A stretch of 64,000 bases of DNA, taken from Mycobacterium sp. Aquia_213 (GTDB taxonomy: Bacteria > Actinomycetota > Actinomycetes > Mycobacteriales > Mycobacteriaceae). The stretch's first letter is position 1. Every line of letters starts with the position of its first letter. The DNA lies in contig NZ_CP113116.1 in the NCBI RefSeq assembly GCF_026625985.1, forward strand, positions 1 to 64,000, written 5' to 3'. This document shows, piece by piece, positions 1 through 12,884 of the stretch. Position numbers and translations under genes: made by a program. Below the pieces are notes generated by a model. The model was not told where the DNA came from. It searched no databases and saw nothing but the letters and a program-made list of their open reading frames with translations.

Positions 1-795
1 GCGGCGCGCGACCAGTGCGGCCAGCAGCGCTGCTTCCAGAAACTCACGGTCGGTCGCCGCGTTGTCGTCGGCGCCCTCGGCACCCACACCGTCGATGCTC
101 GTTCGGTAATTGATGGCCGCCGGCCGCGATCCCGGCGCCAACAGTTGGTAGGCCTTCTCTACCTCCGGCGCCAATTGGTTCACCAGATCGATACGGGCGG
201 CCATTAATTCGGCACCGTGCTCGGCCAACCGACTGTCCCACACATCAAGGGTGTCCAACGCGCCGTGGTCGCCTCGATGCCGTGCTCCGCCCAACGACTT
301 CAACAGCGCGGTCCGCTGCCGCAGCACCTTGTCGTAATCCGCGCGCAGCGCGGCGACCGCCGGGCGGCGCACGGTCGCCAAATCGTCGAGGTAGCGACGC
401 CGGTCGGCCGGATCCCCGCGAACCAGCGACAGGTCTTCTGGAGCAAAGAGCACCGCCCGTAAAACCCCGACCACCTCGCGGGTACTGCGCACCGGCGAAC
501 GGTTCAACCGAGCCTTGTTCGCCCGTCCCGCGGCAATCTCCAAATCGATCGCACATTCGCGGCCCTCATTCACCACGATCGTCGAAATCACCGCTCGATC
601 AGCGCCCGCCCGGATCAACGGCGCATCGGTTCCCACCCGGTGTGAACCCAACGTAGTCGAATACCACAGTGCCTCAACAAGATTCGTCTTCCCGAAGCCG
701 TTGGGACCGACGAACACCGTGCGCCCCGGTTCGAGCTCGAGGTCTGCGTGTGCCCAGGACCGAAAGTCGCGCAGCCCCAAATGCCGGACGTACAC
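1..795 (-). CDS. recF: DNA replication/repair protein RecF (N-terminal part; 3' end outside the window)
   Basis: RecF is an SMC-like ABC ATPase that helps load RecA at single-strand gaps. The frame is open from the window edge to a GTG at 795, giving about 265 of the roughly 385 residues usual for the family. The N-terminus reads [14 protein letters not shown], followed by a Walker A region ([15 protein letters not shown]), both typical of RecF. The GTG lies immediately after the dnaN stop, so the two genes are probably co-transcribed and translationally coupled. The C-terminal signature and Walker B regions fall outside the window. Confidence 0.95.
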   Translation of the reverse strand, partial: MYVRHLGLRDFRSWAHADLELEPGRTVFVGPNGFGKTNLVEALWYSTTLGSHRVGTDAPLIRAGADRAVISTIVVNEGRECAIDLEIAAGRANKARLNRSPVRSTREVVGVLRAVLFAPEDLSLVRGDPADRRRYLDDLATVRRPAVAALRADYDKVLRQRTALLKSLGGARHRGDHGALDTLDVWDSRLAEHGAELMAARIDLVNQLAPEVEKAYQLLAPGSRPAAINYRTSIDGVGAEGADDNAATDREFLEAALLAALVARR

Positions 796-1995
796 CTATC
801 CCGGCAACCGAACTGGCATCAACAAGTAGACGTAATCCGTGGGCAACGCGGAGAACGGACCGTTGCCCGTCGGATGACTGTCGTCGTCGAACGCTGGACG
901 TAGCAACGCCGGCTTGCCCGGGGTGGTGAAGCCGAACGACACCCGGTCGGCCTTGACCGAGCTGAGGCCGTCGGTCAGATACGTCGGGTTGAACGCGATC
1001 GTCAGCGGCTCGCCGGCGAAATCGACGGCGAGTTCCTCCTCGGCGCGGCCCACATCGTCGGCGCCGGCCGACAGCCGCAACGCACCTTCGGCGAATTCCA
1101 TCCGCACCTGCGCGCCCCGGTCCGCCACCAATGCGACCAGCTTGATGGCCTCGGTCAGCTCGGCCACCTTGATCGTCGCGACCGCGGTGTGCTCGGCCGG
1201 CAACAACTGACGGAACTTCGGGAACTCGGCATCCAGCAGTCGGGTGGTGCTGCGCTTGCCATTACCGCTAATCCCCAGCAGCCCCTCTTTTCCGACTCCC
1301 GTGCCGGCGCCCAACGACAACCGGACCTCGGAACCGTCCGTACCGGTCTTGGCAGCTTCGGCCAGAGTCTTGGCCGGCACCAGCACCGCCGCCTCGATAT
1401 CGGGTGTCAACGCCGACCAGGTGAGTTCGCGAACCGCCAGACGGAACCTGTCGGTGGCGGCCAAAACGACCGTCTCACCCGAGATCTCGACCCGGATGCC
1501 GGTCAACATCGGCAACGTGTCGTCCCGGCCGGCGGCAATCGCGACCTGTCCGATCGCCTCGGCGAACAAATCCGACGGCAAGCTTCCGGTCTCTTCCGGC
1601 AGCGTCGGCAGCGTCGGGTAATCCTCGACCGCCATCGTCGGCAACGAAAACTTGGCGCTCCCGCAGGTCAATGCGACCCGATTGCCGTCGACGTAAAAGT
1701 CGATCGGCTTGTCCGGCAACGCCCGGGTGATGTCGGACAGCAGTCGTCCTGATACCAAAACGCTTCCGGGAGAAGCGATTTCGGCTGCAATCTGTGCCTC
1801 GGCCGAAACCTCGTAATCGAATCCCGAGATCGTCAGACCCTCATCCGAGCCGGTCAACAACACCCCGGACAACACGGGTACCGCCGGACGGCTGGGCAGA
1901 TTCTTTGCAACCCACGACACGGCGTCGGCGAAAGACTCTCGGACCAGGCGAAACTTCAGATCGGTGAGACCAGCATTTGTCGTCGCCACGTCCAT
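796..1995 (-). CDS. dnaN: DNA polymerase III sliding clamp (beta subunit)
   Basis: This is the ring-shaped processivity clamp that tethers DNA polymerase III and is also used by repair polymerases. The 399 residues match the mycobacterial length of about 400. Sequence throughout matches Dna[24 protein letters not shown] near the N-terminus, [11 protein letters not shown] in the middle and the C-terminal [10 protein letters not shown] that forms the partner-binding pocket. It follows dnaA across oriC in the same direction and abuts recF. The start ATG is supported by alignment with other mycobacterial DnaN proteins. Confidence 0.97.
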   Translation of the reverse strand: MDVATTNAGLTDLKFRLVRESFADAVSWVAKNLPSRPAVPVLSGVLLTGSDEGLTISGFDYEVSAEAQIAAEIASPGSVLVSGRLLSDITRALPDKPIDFYVDGNRVALTCGSAKFSLPTMAVEDYPTLPTLPEETGSLPSDLFAEAIGQVAIAAGRDDTLPMLTGIRVEISGETVVLAATDRFRLAVRELTWSALTPDIEAAVLVPAKTLAEAAKTGTDGSEVRLSLGAGTGVGKEGLLGISGNGKRSTTRLLDAEFPKFRQLLPAEHTAVATIKVAELTEAIKLVALVADRGAQVRMEFAEGALRLSAGADDVGRAEEELAVDFAGEPLTIAFNPTYLTDGLSSVKADRVSFGFTTPGKPALLRPAFDDDSHPTGNGPFSALPTDYVYLLMPVRLPG

Positions 1996-2523
1996 AGCGT
2001 CCCTTCACCTACCAAAGTGCGAAAATCCGGCAGCTAGCTTCCAGCCCCGCTCGCTTGGGGCCCCGCCACGAACGCCGTTGGCGGTAACACGCCAGGACGT
2101 CCACAACGGGAGTCGAATCACAACCGTAGAGCTTCTGCGTCCATCTTGAAAGCTAATCGCAAAGGCCGACAAGCCCCGTGGATGAGAGGTTCGCGGGTGC
2201 TGTGTAGCGACGTGTCCCCAAAGCTGTTCTTCAAAGAAGAAACTACGGAGAGATCTCAGTACCAGTATTAAGGGCTGTGCATTCTGGGGACAGCTCCGTC
2301 TCGGTGCAGCTAGCGCGGCGATCGGCTTGTGGATGACAGGGTTGGTAACTGTGCAGGTGATGTTGGGCGGTTGGGGATCGGCGAGCGGTGTGCACTTCAG
2401 GTCCGAGTGCTGCACTGTCATTTGGCACGTTTGTACACAATGCTGCGCACACCGTTGGGGTGTGGCTGGAGTTACAGACGTGCGGGAAGTTTTTTGAAAA
2501 AGTTTGGCGCGCGGTGGCCGAAA
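1996..2523. other. oriC: Chromosomal replication origin (oriC), dnaA-dnaN intergenic region
   Basis: This 528-bp gene-free region between dnaA and dnaN is the standard mycobacterial oriC position. Against the mycobacterial box TT(G/C)TCCACA I see a one-mismatch copy TTGTACACA at 2431-2439. Weaker copies are ACGTCCACA at 2097-2105 and TGTGGATGA (reverse strand) at 2328-2336, with other diverged half-boxes. An A+T-rich stretch at 2489-2505 (TTTTTTGAAAAAG), next to the dnaA stop, is a candidate unwinding element. Boxes are loosely conserved, as is usual in mycobacteria, so individual calls are tentative but the origin call is firm. Confidence 0.85.
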
Positions 2524-4047
2524 TCAGCGCTTGGAGCGCTGACGGATGCGAGTGGTGAGTTCTTTGACGTGATCGAAGACCTCACGCCGTTCGGCCATCT
2601 CGGACAAGATCTTTCGTTGCGCATACATGACCGTGGTGTGGTCGCGGCCGAACGCCTGGCCGATCTTGGGTAGTGATAGATCGGTGAGTTCGCGGCACAG
2701 ATACATCGCGATCTGGCGTGACTGAGCCAGTGCTCGGGTCTTGCCGGGTCCGCGCAACTCCTCGACGGTGGTGTCGAAGTATTCGGCGGTGGCGGCCATG
2801 ATGGTCGCCGCGCTGATTTGCATGGTGCTGGCATCTGCGATCAGGTCGCGCAGCACGATCTCGGCCAATGACTTGTCGATCGGCGTCTTGTTCAGCGAGG
2901 CGAACGCGGTGACGCGGATCAGCGCTCCCTCGAGCTCGCGGATGTTGCGCTCGATGCTGCTGGCGATGAGCTCGAGCACATCGTCGGGTACCGCGAGTCG
3001 TTCCATCTGTGCCTTCTTGCGCAGAATCGCGATGCGGGTTTCCAGTTCGGGTGGTTGGACGTCGGTGATCAGGCCCCACTCGAACCGTGTTCGCAGCCGG
3101 TCTTCCAGGGTGGCGAGTTGTTTGGGCGGGCGGTCCGACGAGATGACGATCTGCTTGTTGGCGTTGTGCAACGTGTTGAAGGTGTGGAAGAACTCTTCCT
3201 GGATACCTTCCTTGCCCTCGATGAACTGAATGTCATCGACCAGCAATACGTCGACGTCGCGGTAGCTGCGTTTGAACGCGACCTTGCGGTCGTCGCGGAG
3301 CGAGTTGATGAAGTCGTTGGTGAATTCCTCGGTGGACACGTACTTGACGCGCATGCCGGGGAACAGCCGCTGCGCGTAATTGCCTGCGGCATGCAACAAG
3401 TGGGTCTTGCCCAGCCCGGACTCACCCCAGATGAACAGTGGGTTGTAGGCGCGGGCCGGCGCTTCCGCGATGGCCAGGGCCGCGGCATGCGCGAACCGAT
3501 TGGAGGCGCCGATGACGAAAGTCTCGAAGGTGTAGCGCCGGTTGAGACTGGTCCCGCCGGCGGCAGCGGCCGCGTCGTTGCTGTGTGGACGCTCGGCGAA
3601 GTAGTTGGGCCAACTCTGCTCGACGCCGATCGGTTCACCGTTTTCGTCGGTCTCGTCGGCGTCACTTGACGCTTCTAGCCCGATGTCGTCGGTGAAGGTG
3701 TCCCCCTGCGGAAAGGGGGTGTCGTCGCCGTCCTCGGAAGGCGGAGCGATGCGGACTCCGAGTTGAATCTGTTGGCCGAGCCGGCGGCTGAGCGCATCGG
3801 TGATCGGAGTGCGCAGGTGTCGTTCGATCTCGTTCTGCACAAAACTGCTCGGCACCGACAAGAGGGCAAAGCCCTCGACGATCGTCAGCGGCTGAACAAG
3901 ATTCAGCCATGCGCGCTGCTGCGGAGTGAGTGGGGTGACAAGAGCCGTGCGATTACCGGCTACACCGTCCGTGTCGGAATCGCCGTTGAGTTCAGAGACG
4001 ACCGCATTCCACACTGTCGTGAAACCAGAACCGGGGTCATCGGTCAA
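2524..4047 (-). CDS. dnaA: Chromosomal replication initiator DnaA
   Basis: DnaA binds DnaA boxes and opens oriC. I chose the TTG at 4047 because the product then begins [16 protein letters not shown] as in other mycobacteria, has 507 residues (the M. tuberculosis length) and follows a GGGAGA ribosome site. A longer in-frame reading to 4122 would run into the DnaA-box cluster. Domain I is followed by an acidic linker (about 95-150) and an AAA+ core with Walker A GESGLGKT near residues 208-215 and Walker [10 protein letters not shown]. The C-terminal helix-turn-helix carries the signature [10 protein letters not shown]. Confidence 0.97.
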   Translation of the reverse strand: MTDDPGSGFTTVWNAVVSELNGDSDTDGVAGNRTALVTPLTPQQRAWLNLVQPLTIVEGFALLSVPSSFVQNEIERHLRTPITDALSRRLGQQIQLGVRIAPPSEDGDDTPFPQGDTFTDDIGLEASSDADETDENGEPIGVEQSWPNYFAERPHSNDAAAAAGGTSLNRRYTFETFVIGASNRFAHAAALAIAEAPARAYNPLFIWGESGLGKTHLLHAAGNYAQRLFPGMRVKYVSTEEFTNDFINSLRDDRKVAFKRSYRDVDVLLVDDIQFIEGKEGIQEEFFHTFNTLHNANKQIVISSDRPPKQLATLEDRLRTRFEWGLITDVQPPELETRIAILRKKAQMERLAVPDDVLELIASSIERNIRELEGALIRVTAFASLNKTPIDKSLAEIVLRDLIADASTMQISAATIMAATAEYFDTTVEELRGPGKTRALAQSRQIAMYLCRELTDLSLPKIGQAFGRDHTTVMYAQRKILSEMAERREVFDHVKELTTRIRQRSKR

Positions 4048-4102
4048 CGACGCATCTCCCTGGTCCGACGTCGGGGTACAACGATGCTTGGCGACAAAGC
4101 AA

Positions 4103-4134
4103 CTGTCCACATAGTTATACACAGGTGTGGACAG
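4103..4134. promoter_or_regulatory. DnaA-box cluster upstream of dnaA
   Basis: Three 9-mers are packed into 32 bp: CTGTCCACA at 4103-4111, TTATACACA at 4115-4123, and TGTGGACAG at 4126-4134, the exact reverse complement of the first. The first and third together form an inverted pair around the middle box. The cluster lies about 55 bp upstream of the dnaA TTG start. Binding of DnaA here would be expected to autoregulate dnaA; this role is inferred from position. Confidence 0.7.
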
Positions 4135-4659
4135 GATAGGCGTATGCGGGCCGCAACCTACCGGCGACGGCTCGCGATCCGCGGGCTGGAGACAACCCGA
4201 ACTAGGTCGCCTGCACAGCGGGTAGATCCGCCATCATGCTTCGTTGTCGAGCGCCGCTTCAGTCTGAAACGGCATTGCCCGAAGCTAACAGTTTTCCGTG
4301 CGGCTGCCAACAGTTCTGTTGCATTCCAATCGCGTTCTTTAGGGTGTGTCGGGGCGTGCTGCGGCTTGTCGATGATGTCATGCCGATCGCCTGCCCCGGC
4401 AGCTGAGATTTCAACTCGGGTGTCATTGCCTTCGTTGGGACAGGCCAAGTTTGACCCAGCGAACGCTCGTCAGTACCCTCATACAGTCGCCCGAAAGTCG
4501 GCGATACGGCTGCGACCCAGGAGCTATTTACCCGGGGACCGCGCCGGCCAGCAGCGAGAACCACCTTTCGACCGAGTCACGAAGCAATCTAGTTGAGCCA
4601 AACGTGAGCGGCCGGATGACTGGGAAAAGCTTCTAGCGAGACAGAACGAGGAGAACGCC
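4135..4659. promoter_or_regulatory. dnaA-rpmH divergent intergenic region with candidate rpmH promoter
   Basis: This stretch of about 525 bp has no credible gene. In the rpmH direction there is a TTGACC at 4451-4456 and, after a 17-bp spacer, TACCCT at 4474-4479. That fits a housekeeping-type promoter giving a 5' leader of about 180 nt before rpmH. Several A+T-rich patches lie between 4270 and 4380. The promoter call is from motif and spacing only. Confidence 0.5.
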
Positions 4660-4803
4660 GTGGCCAAGGGCAAGCGGACTTTCCAGCCGAATAACCGGCG
4701 CCGAGCTCGTGTGCATGGCTTCCGCTTGCGCATGCGTACCCGGGCCGGTCGGGCCATCGTGTCCGGCCGGCGCCGCAAGGGCCGCCGCGCGCTATCTGCC
4801 TGA
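4660..4803 (+). CDS. rpmH: 50S ribosomal protein L34
   Basis: L34 is a very small, highly basic large-subunit protein. The frame starting at GTG 4660 encodes 47 residues beginning [17 protein letters not shown] and ending [11 protein letters not shown], matching mycobacterial L34 nearly residue for residue. A GAACGAGGAGAA ribosome site precedes the start. It heads the conserved rpmH-rnpA-yidD-yidC-jag-rsmG-parAB array. Confidence 0.97.
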   Translation: MAKGKRTFQPNNRRRARVHGFRLRMRTRAGRAIVSGRRRKGRRALSA

Positions 4804-4827
4804 TCTGATCAGACAGGCTTGCCGGCG

Positions 4828-5184
4828 GTGCTTCCCGCGCGCAACCGCATGAGGCGGTCACGGGAATTCGACGCGACAGTGAAGTACGGGATGCGCTCGG
4901 CGCAGCCCGATCTCGTCGTCCATGTGCGCCGCGGAGATGATGGCGAAGCAGGTCCGCGCGCCGGGCTGATCGTCTCCAAAGCGGTCGGTTCAGCCGTCGA
5001 TCGTCACCGGGTCTCACGTCGGCTCCGCCATGCCATCCGAGGCATGCTGAGCGACCTTCATCAGCGCGATCACGTCGTCATCCGGGCGTTACCGAGTAGC
5101 GCGCAGGTGTCGTCGGCGCGGTTGGAGCAGGAATTGCGCAGAGGTCTGCGGCGCGCCTTCGAACGCGCGGGGACGGACCGTTGA
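4828..5184 (+). CDS. rnpA: Ribonuclease P protein component
   Basis: RnpA is the basic protein subunit that assists the RNase P RNA in maturing tRNA 5' ends. The product has about 118 residues from GTG 4828 ([10 protein letters not shown]); a TTG at 4819 is an alternative start. The central signature [22 protein letters not shown] corresponds to the family RNA-binding RNR motif region. It follows rpmH closely and its stop overlaps the start of yidD. Confidence 0.95.
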   Translation: MLPARNRMRRSREFDATVKYGMRSAQPDLVVHVRRGDDGEAGPRAGLIVSKAVGSAVDRHRVSRRLRHAIRGMLSDLHQRDHVVIRALPSSAQVSSARLEQELRRGLRRAFERAGTDR

Positions 5185-5552
5185 CCATGACGGCGCCGGT
5201 GCGCGCGGGAGTGAGCGGTGCGAGCAGGACCGCGGTGCGTGGGCTGGTTTTCCTGATCCAGCTGTACCGGCACATGGTGTCGCCGCTGCGGCCGGCGACA
5301 TGTCGCTTCATGCCGACCTGCAGTCAATACGCCGTCGAGGCCCTCACCGAATACGGGTTGATTCGGGGGAGCTGGCTGGCGGCGGCCCGGCTCGTCAAAT
5401 GTGGACCATGGCATCGGGGAGGATGGGACCCGATACCGGAACGTGCCTCAGAACACCGGGGTTGCCGGGTGGACTTTGCAGACACCAGCGCCGTCGGGGA
5501 TGACCCGGCGCCGCGAGGGGAGAGTGAATCTTTTGTCGTTCGATCTGTTTAG
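5181..5552 (+). CDS. yidD: Membrane protein insertion efficiency factor YidD
   Basis: YidD is a small membrane-associated protein encoded beside yidC and thought to help insertion of inner-membrane proteins. The core [31 protein letters not shown] contains the conserved cysteines and is followed by [11 protein letters not shown]. The C-terminal tail is mycobacterial-specific and variable. The start is TTG 5181, overlapping the rnpA stop, or ATG 5187. The 3' end overlaps the start of yidC, indicating coupling. Confidence 0.93.
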   Translation: MTMTAPVRAGVSGASRTAVRGLVFLIQLYRHMVSPLRPATCRFMPTCSQYAVEALTEYGLIRGSWLAAARLVKCGPWHRGGWDPIPERASEHRGCRVDFADTSAVGDDPAPRGESESFVVRSV

Positions 5553-6636
5553 CCTCGACTTCGTCTACTACCCGGTGTCGTGGATCATGTGGGTTTGGTA
5601 CAAGCTGTTCGGCGCGCTGCTGGGACCCTCGAACTTTTTCGCGTGGGCACTGTCGGTGATGTTCCTCGTGTTCACGCTGCGGGCATTGCTCTACAAGCCG
5701 TTCGTGCGCCAGATCCGCACCACCCGCCAGATGCAGGAGCTGCAGCCACAGATCAAGGCGCTGCAGAAGAAGTACGGCAAGGATCGTCAGCGCATGGCGC
5801 TCGAGATGCAGAAGCTGCAACGCGAGCACGGGTTCAACCCGATCCTGGGCTGCCTGCCGATGCTCGCCCAGATCCCCGTGTTCCTCGGGCTCTATCACGT
5901 GCTGCGTTCGTTCAACCGGACGACGGGCGGCTTCGGACAGCCGCAGATGTCGGTAGTCCAGAACCGGGCGACGGGCAACTACGTGTTCAGCCCGACGGAC
6001 GTCGGGCACTTCCTGGATGCGAATCTGTTCGGCGCGCCGATCGGGGCGTCCATGACGCAGCGCACCGGGTTGGACGCCTTCATTGATTTCAGCCGGCCCT
6101 CGGTCATCTTGGTCGGCGCTCCGGTGATGATCATGGCCGGCATCGCCACCTACTTCAACAGCCGCGCATCGGTGGCGCGACAGAGTCCCGAGGCCGCCGC
6201 CAATCCGCAGACCGCGATGATGAACAAAATGGCGCTGTACGTGTTCCCGCTCGGCGTCGTGGTCGGCGGCCCGTTCCTGCCGCTGGCCATCATCCTGTAC
6301 TGGTTCGCCAACAACATCTGGACCTTCGGCCAGCAGCACTACGTGTTCAACATGATTGAGAAAGAGGACGAGGCCAAGAAGCAAGAGGTGCTGCAACGGC
6401 GCGCGGCCAACGCACCGGCGCCGGGAGCCAAGCCGAAGCGCAAGGCAGCGCCGGCGAGTGGTAACGGCGCACCACCGGTCGACGACGGCGCACCGGAGAC
6501 GGATGCCGGGGGCGGCGCGGCCGAAGGAAAGACAACGGGCGCTGCACCGGACAAACCGGATTCGGCCGGAGGCACCGACGGCCCGGCCACCCGCACGCCC
6601 CGACCCGGGGCTCGACCGAAGAGACGGAAGCGCTGA
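5533..6636 (+). CDS. yidC: Membrane protein insertase YidC
   Basis: This YidC/Oxa1/Alb3 insertase acts alone or with SecYEG. From TTG 5533 it begins [16 protein letters not shown]; a GAGGGGAG ribosome site lies about 9 nt upstream, and GTG 5524 is an alternative start. Five hydrophobic segments surround the cytoplasmic coiled hairpin ([20 protein letters not shown] region) that follows the first of them. The basic, Pro/Ala-rich C-terminal tail ends [12 protein letters not shown], typical of actinobacterial YidC and suited to ribosome contact. Confidence 0.95.
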   Translation: MSFDLFSLDFVYYPVSWIMWVWYKLFGALLGPSNFFAWALSVMFLVFTLRALLYKPFVRQIRTTRQMQELQPQIKALQKKYGKDRQRMALEMQKLQREHGFNPILGCLPMLAQIPVFLGLYHVLRSFNRTTGGFGQPQMSVVQNRATGNYVFSPTDVGHFLDANLFGAPIGASMTQRTGLDAFIDFSRPSVILVGAPVMIMAGIATYFNSRASVARQSPEAAANPQTAMMNKMALYVFPLGVVVGGPFLPLAIILYWFANNIWTFGQQHYVFNMIEKEDEAKKQEVLQRRAANAPAPGAKPKRKAAPASGNGAPPVDDGAPETDAGGGAAEGKTTGAAPDKPDSAGGTDGPATRTPRPGARPKRRKR

Positions 6637-6720
6637 CGAATAGCGCCACAGCTTTACCGGGCCGTCTCCGGAGAGTGACCGGAATGAGACAGGGACGGAC
6701 CCATGGATGAGGGAGAGAAA

Positions 6721-9124
<2,404 letters not shown>

Positions 9125-9147
9125 TCACCATTCGTGAAGGGACGACC

Positions 9148-10131
9148 ATGACGCAGCCGTTACGCAAGAAGGGCGGCCTCGGCCGTGGCCTGGCTTCGCT
9201 AATCCCGACGGGCCCCGCCGAGGGCGATTCGGGACCGGCGACCCTTGGCCCGCGGATGGGGGATGCGGCCGCCGATGTTTTGATCGGTGGCTCGGCGCCG
9301 GACGCCGCCGCCATGGGTGCGGTGTACCGCGAGATCGCGCCGTCCGACATCGAGCCCAACCCGCGCCAGCCGCGCCAGGTGTTCGACGACGAGGCGCTGG
9401 CCGAACTGGTGCATTCGATCCGCGAGTTCGGTCTGCTCCAGCCCATCGTGGTGCGCGCGGTCACTCCAGCACCGGGCGGTGCGCGTTACCAGATCGTGAT
9501 GGGGGAGCGGCGCTGGCGGGCCGCCCAAGCGGCGAATCTGGCCACCCTGCCGGCCATCGTGCGGGAGACGACCGACGACAACCTGTTGCGCGACGCCCTC
9601 CTCGAGAACATCCACCGAGCGCAGCTGAACCCGTTGGAAGAAGCGGCGGCATACCAGCAGTTGCTCGACGAGTTCGGGGTCACCCACGACGAACTGGCCT
9701 CGCGGATCGGACGGTCGCGGCCGTTGATCACCAACATGATCCGGCTACTCAAACTGCCGATTGCCGTGCAGCGCAGAGTGGCCGCGGGCGTGCTGTCCGC
9801 GGGCCACGCCCGGGCACTGTTGTCGCTGGAGTCCGGCCCCGAGGCGCAGGAAGAGTTGGCGAGCCGGATCGTTGCGGAGGGTCTGTCGGTGCGCGCCACC
9901 GAGGAAGCCGTGACACTGGCCAATCGCGGCGACGCGGCGGCCCCCGCACCGCAGCGCCGTAAGCCGATCCAGATGCCCGGCCTGCAGGATGTCGCCGATC
10001 GGCTGTCGAATGCCTTCGATACTCGGGTGACGGTCAGCCTGGGCAAGCGCAAGGGGAGGATCGTGGTGGAGTTCGCCTCGGTCGAGGATTTACAGCGGAT
10101 TATCGACACCATGACCCCGCCCAAGGCATGA
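9148..10131 (+). CDS. parB: Chromosome partitioning protein ParB
   Basis: ParB binds parS and slides and spreads as a CTP-dependent clamp. The 327 residues begin with the Soj-interaction motif ([12 protein letters not shown]). The N-terminal nuclease-like domain holds NPRQPRQVF and the CTP-pocket motifs GERRWRAAQ and [14 protein letters not shown]. The central helix-turn-helix is [20 protein letters not shown]-terminal dimerisation domain ends the protein. It lies 23 nt after parA in the same operon. Confidence 0.96.
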   Translation: MTQPLRKKGGLGRGLASLIPTGPAEGDSGPATLGPRMGDAAADVLIGGSAPDAAAMGAVYREIAPSDIEPNPRQPRQVFDDEALAELVHSIREFGLLQPIVVRAVTPAPGGARYQIVMGERRWRAAQAANLATLPAIVRETTDDNLLRDALLENIHRAQLNPLEEAAAYQQLLDEFGVTHDELASRIGRSRPLITNMIRLLKLPIAVQRRVAAGVLSAGHARALLSLESGPEAQEELASRIVAEGLSVRATEEAVTLANRGDAAAPAPQRRKPIQMPGLQDVADRLSNAFDTRVTVSLGKRKGRIVVEFASVEDLQRIIDTMTPPKA

Positions 10132-10415
10132 CCGGCTACACCATGTAATTACGTCACTGTGACAACGAGTGGGTACCGAATGCGTCTCGGCCCCCCTCGA
10201 GCGCCGAGATCCAGTGTGTATCAAGAGGTTTCGATATCCGGCCGCCGCCGCCGCCGGGCCGCGGAGCGTTTCGGTGGTCGCGTCGGCGTGGCAGGGTCAA
10301 CACTGGCCCGAGAACGCCAAACTCTCCTATCCTGGAGAGGTTGAAGGTGCAGTCAGCCCGGGGACAGCCGGGCTAGCGGCAATGGGCTGCGATACGCACG
10401 AAAGCCAGGAGGCTA
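10132..10415. terminator. Intergenic region downstream of parB with hairpins
   Basis: This 284-bp stretch has no credible gene. It holds an inverted repeat AGCCCGG-N6-CCGGGCT at 10355-10374 and a smaller one CTCTCC-N6-GGAGAG at 10322-10339. Neither has a T tract. Together they could end the par transcript or shape the leader of the next gene. The function is inferred from structure only. Confidence 0.35.
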
Positions 10416-11180
10416 GTGTCTGCTCGAATCACGCCCCTGCGGCTCGAAGGCTTCGAGCAGCTTCCCAAGCACGCGCGCCGCTGTGTCTTCTGGGAGGTCG
10501 ATCCCGCGACCCTCGGGGATCAGGATCACCTCGCCGATCCGGAATTCGAAAAAGAGGCGTGGCTGTCCATGGTGATGTTGGAGTGGGGTTCGTGCGGTCA
10601 GGTTGCGACTGCGATTCCCGACGAACAAAGCCCTTCCGATCCGCCTTGTCTGGGCTATGTGCTGTACGCCCCACCGGGCGCGGTCCCGCGGGCGCAACGT
10701 TTTCCCACCGCTCCGGTGTCTCCGGACGCGGTGCTGCTGACGTCGATGGGTGTCGAACTCGGGCATGCCGCCGACGACTTGCCGCACGATCTTCTGGCGC
10801 GGGTCATCGACGAATTGATGCGCCGCGGGGTCCGGGCGCTGGAGGCCTTCGGACGCACGCCGGCGGCTTCGGAATCGTTGGACCCGATGCTCGCCGCCCC
10901 CGACGTCCGGCCGGTGTTGGAGTCCCTGGGCGACTGCTCGGTGGAGCGCTGCATCATCGATGCGGAGTTCTTGAAAGACGTGGGTTTCGTTGTGGTAGCA
11001 CCACATTCGTACTTCCCGCGGCTACGCCTCGAACTGGACAAGGGCCTGGGATGGAAGGCCGAAGTGGAGGCGGCTCTGGAGCGGCTACTGGCGAATGCCC
11101 AGCTGCAGCAGCCGGTCGGCGCCGGGTCTAGCAATGTCTTGAAGGCGGGAAATACGTTGCAGAACAAGCAGAACGGTTAA
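10416..11180 (+). CDS. GNAT-like acetyltransferase family protein (Rv3916c homologue)
   Basis: This conserved mycobacterial protein of 254 residues starts at GTG 10416 (VSARITPLRLEGFEQLPKHARRCVFWEVD). The segment LGYVLYAPPGAVPRAQRFPTAPVSPDAVLLTS followed by DLLARVIDELMRRGVRALEAFGR resembles the beta4-beta5 and CoA-binding helix of GNAT enzymes, but I see no clear substrate signature. Its position directly after parB is conserved in mycobacteria. It converges on cwlM, with the two stop codons overlapping by 4 bp. The function is unknown. Confidence 0.8.
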   Translation: MSARITPLRLEGFEQLPKHARRCVFWEVDPATLGDQDHLADPEFEKEAWLSMVMLEWGSCGQVATAIPDEQSPSDPPCLGYVLYAPPGAVPRAQRFPTAPVSPDAVLLTSMGVELGHAADDLPHDLLARVIDELMRRGVRALEAFGRTPAASESLDPMLAAPDVRPVLESLGDCSVERCIIDAEFLKDVGFVVVAPHSYFPRLRLELDKGLGWKAEVEAALERLLANAQLQQPVGAGSSNVLKAGNTLQNKQNG

Positions 11181-12397
11181 GTGCCGCCGAGTCGGGTCGT
11201 CCGTTCCACCGACAATTCGTGAGCAAGCAGCTCGGCGAAGGTGAACGTGCCGGTGGGCCGGTCGTTCTTGCCGAGTAGGTAGAGCCGCTTGACCGCGGCC
11301 AGGATGCCTTCGGCGATAGCATCGCGCGTTTGAGTGGAGAGCAGCCTGTCCCGATCACTCGGGTTGGTGATGTAGCCGACGTCGACCTGCACGGTGGGCA
11401 TCCGGGTCAGCCGCAGCAGGTCCCAGGTGCGACCATGTGTCCGGCAATCCCGTAACCCGGTGCGGGCCACTACTTCTCGCTGAATAAAGTCGGCGAGATT
11501 ACGGCCGATGGTCGACACCGACCCGTGTGAGTTGCCGAAGTGGAACGAGGCGACGCCATTAGCCGAAGGGCTGACCTGGCCTTCGCAGCGCAGGCTGATC
11601 ATCAGGTCGGCACCGACGTTGTTGGCCGTCGCGGCACGTTCGGCGTCCGAGGGGCTGCGGTTGGTCGGCCGGGACAGGAAGGTCTCCATGCCGATCGCAG
11701 TCATCCGGCCCTCCAGCCGACTGGCCAAGTCCCACAAGATATCTGCTTCGGCGACCGGGCCGGCCGGCCCGTGCACGATCAGACCGTGGTCGTCGCCGCC
11801 GCGGCCCGGATCGATGATGATCCGCTTGCCCGAAAGCCGAGGGCCCGAGCGGCGCACCAGCTCTTCTTCACGAATAGCGTGAGGCGAACCCCCGCTGACC
11901 CGTGAACTCAGAAAGTATAAGGAGCGCAAGGTCTCCGGGCCGCAGATGCCGTCGGCAGCCATCCCGTACTCGCGTTGGTAGGACATCAAGGCGTTGTGCG
12001 TCTGCAAGCCGAAATGTCCGTCGACCAGGCCCGTGTAGAAACCGAGGTCTTGTAGCCGAGCCTGCAACGTCGCGACGTCGTCCCCGTAGAGGGGAGCGCC
12101 GAATTGGTGGTACAGCGTGCGCGCGCCGAGCCGGTAGGAAGCCTCTTTCAACGCGCGGTAAGTCGCCTCGCCGACGATGCCGTCGACGAGCAGGCCGCGA
12201 TGCTGCTGAAACGCGCGGACGGCCTGGTCGAGCTGGTCATCGAAGACGTCAAGGGCGACATGGCGGCCCGTGGTCAACTCTTCGTCGACGCTGTCCAATA
12301 GCCCTAGTGCAGCAAGCGAGGCCCGGATTTCGGTCACAGCTGCGCTGCGGTCACCACAGCGCAGAGCGTCGCCGTTTTCGCGGCGCGGACTCGACAT
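11177..12397 (-). CDS. cwlM: N-acetylmuramoyl-L-alanine amidase-like regulator CwlM
   Basis: CwlM is an essential PknB substrate that in M. tuberculosis regulates peptidoglycan precursor synthesis through MurA. ATG 12397 follows GGAGGG and gives the conserved start SSPRRENGDALRCGD; 406 residues. Two peptidoglycan-binding repeats (about 15-80 and 90-155, containing AFQQHRGLLVDGIVG and GLVDGHFGLQTHNALMSYQ) precede an Amidase_3 domain. The usual zinc-ligand motif DPGHGG reads DPGRGG here, as in M. tuberculosis, which fits a regulatory rather than hydrolytic role. No signal peptide is visible. Confidence 0.93.
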   Translation of the reverse strand: MSSPRRENGDALRCGDRSAAVTEIRASLAALGLLDSVDEELTTGRHVALDVFDDQLDQAVRAFQQHRGLLVDGIVGEATYRALKEASYRLGARTLYHQFGAPLYGDDVATLQARLQDLGFYTGLVDGHFGLQTHNALMSYQREYGMAADGICGPETLRSLYFLSSRVSGGSPHAIREEELVRRSGPRLSGKRIIIDPGRGGDDHGLIVHGPAGPVAEADILWDLASRLEGRMTAIGMETFLSRPTNRSPSDAERAATANNVGADLMISLRCEGQVSPSANGVASFHFGNSHGSVSTIGRNLADFIQREVVARTGLRDCRTHGRTWDLLRLTRMPTVQVDVGYITNPSDRDRLLSTQTRDAIAEGILAAVKRLYLLGKNDRPTGTFTFAELLAHELSVERTTRLGGT

Positions 12398-12530
12398 ACC
12401 AAGGGCCCTCCGGGACACACTGACAGGCTCACAAACCCATTACAGCTAATCGGTATTGTCGCAGATCCTTCTCGATTTCGGGAAAACCCCAGGCTAAACG
12501 GCGAGGCAACGCCGCAAAGCGGCTATGCGC

Positions 12531-12884
12531 TCAGGTGAGGTTGGGGACCGCGTCGGAAAGCTCGCGCAGCAGCGCCGCCTTGCCCTTCGCACCCACGATT
12601 CGCTTTACCGGCTGGCCGTCCTTGAACAGGATCATCGTCGGGATCGATACCACCTGGAAGTCACGCGCCGTCTCGGGGTTTGCGTCGACATCGAGCTTGG
12701 CGACGGTCAACTGATCGGACCGCTCGGCCGCGATCTCCTCGAGAACGGGCGCGACCATCTTGCATGGTCCGCACCACGTCGCCCAAAAGTCAACCAGCAC
12801 AGGCTTATTGCTGGACAGTACGTCCGCGGAGAAGGAAGCGTCAGAGACTTCCTTTGTGGCCCCGGCTTTTTCGGCGTCGCTCAT
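12531..12884 (-). CDS. trxC: Thioredoxin TrxC
   Basis: This is a thiol-disulfide reductase of 117 residues. The active site is WCGPC within [18 protein letters not shown], followed by the cis-proline segment [16 protein letters not shown] 12884 overlaps the trxB stop (ATGA), so the pair is translationally coupled and TrxB is its likely reductant. An upstream in-frame extension exists but lies inside trxB and is not conserved. Confidence 0.97.
   Translation of the reverse strand: MSDAEKAGATKEVSDASFSADVLSSNKPVLVDFWATWCGPCKMVAPVLEEIAAERSDQLTVAKLDVDANPETARDFQVVSIPTMILFKDGQPVKRIVGAKGKAALLRELSDAVPNLT

Noticed and set aside
4158..4448. Small frame of 96 codons in the dnaA-rpmH gap
   Set aside because: There is no ribosome site or family similarity, and the region is the known dnaA/rpmH promoter space.
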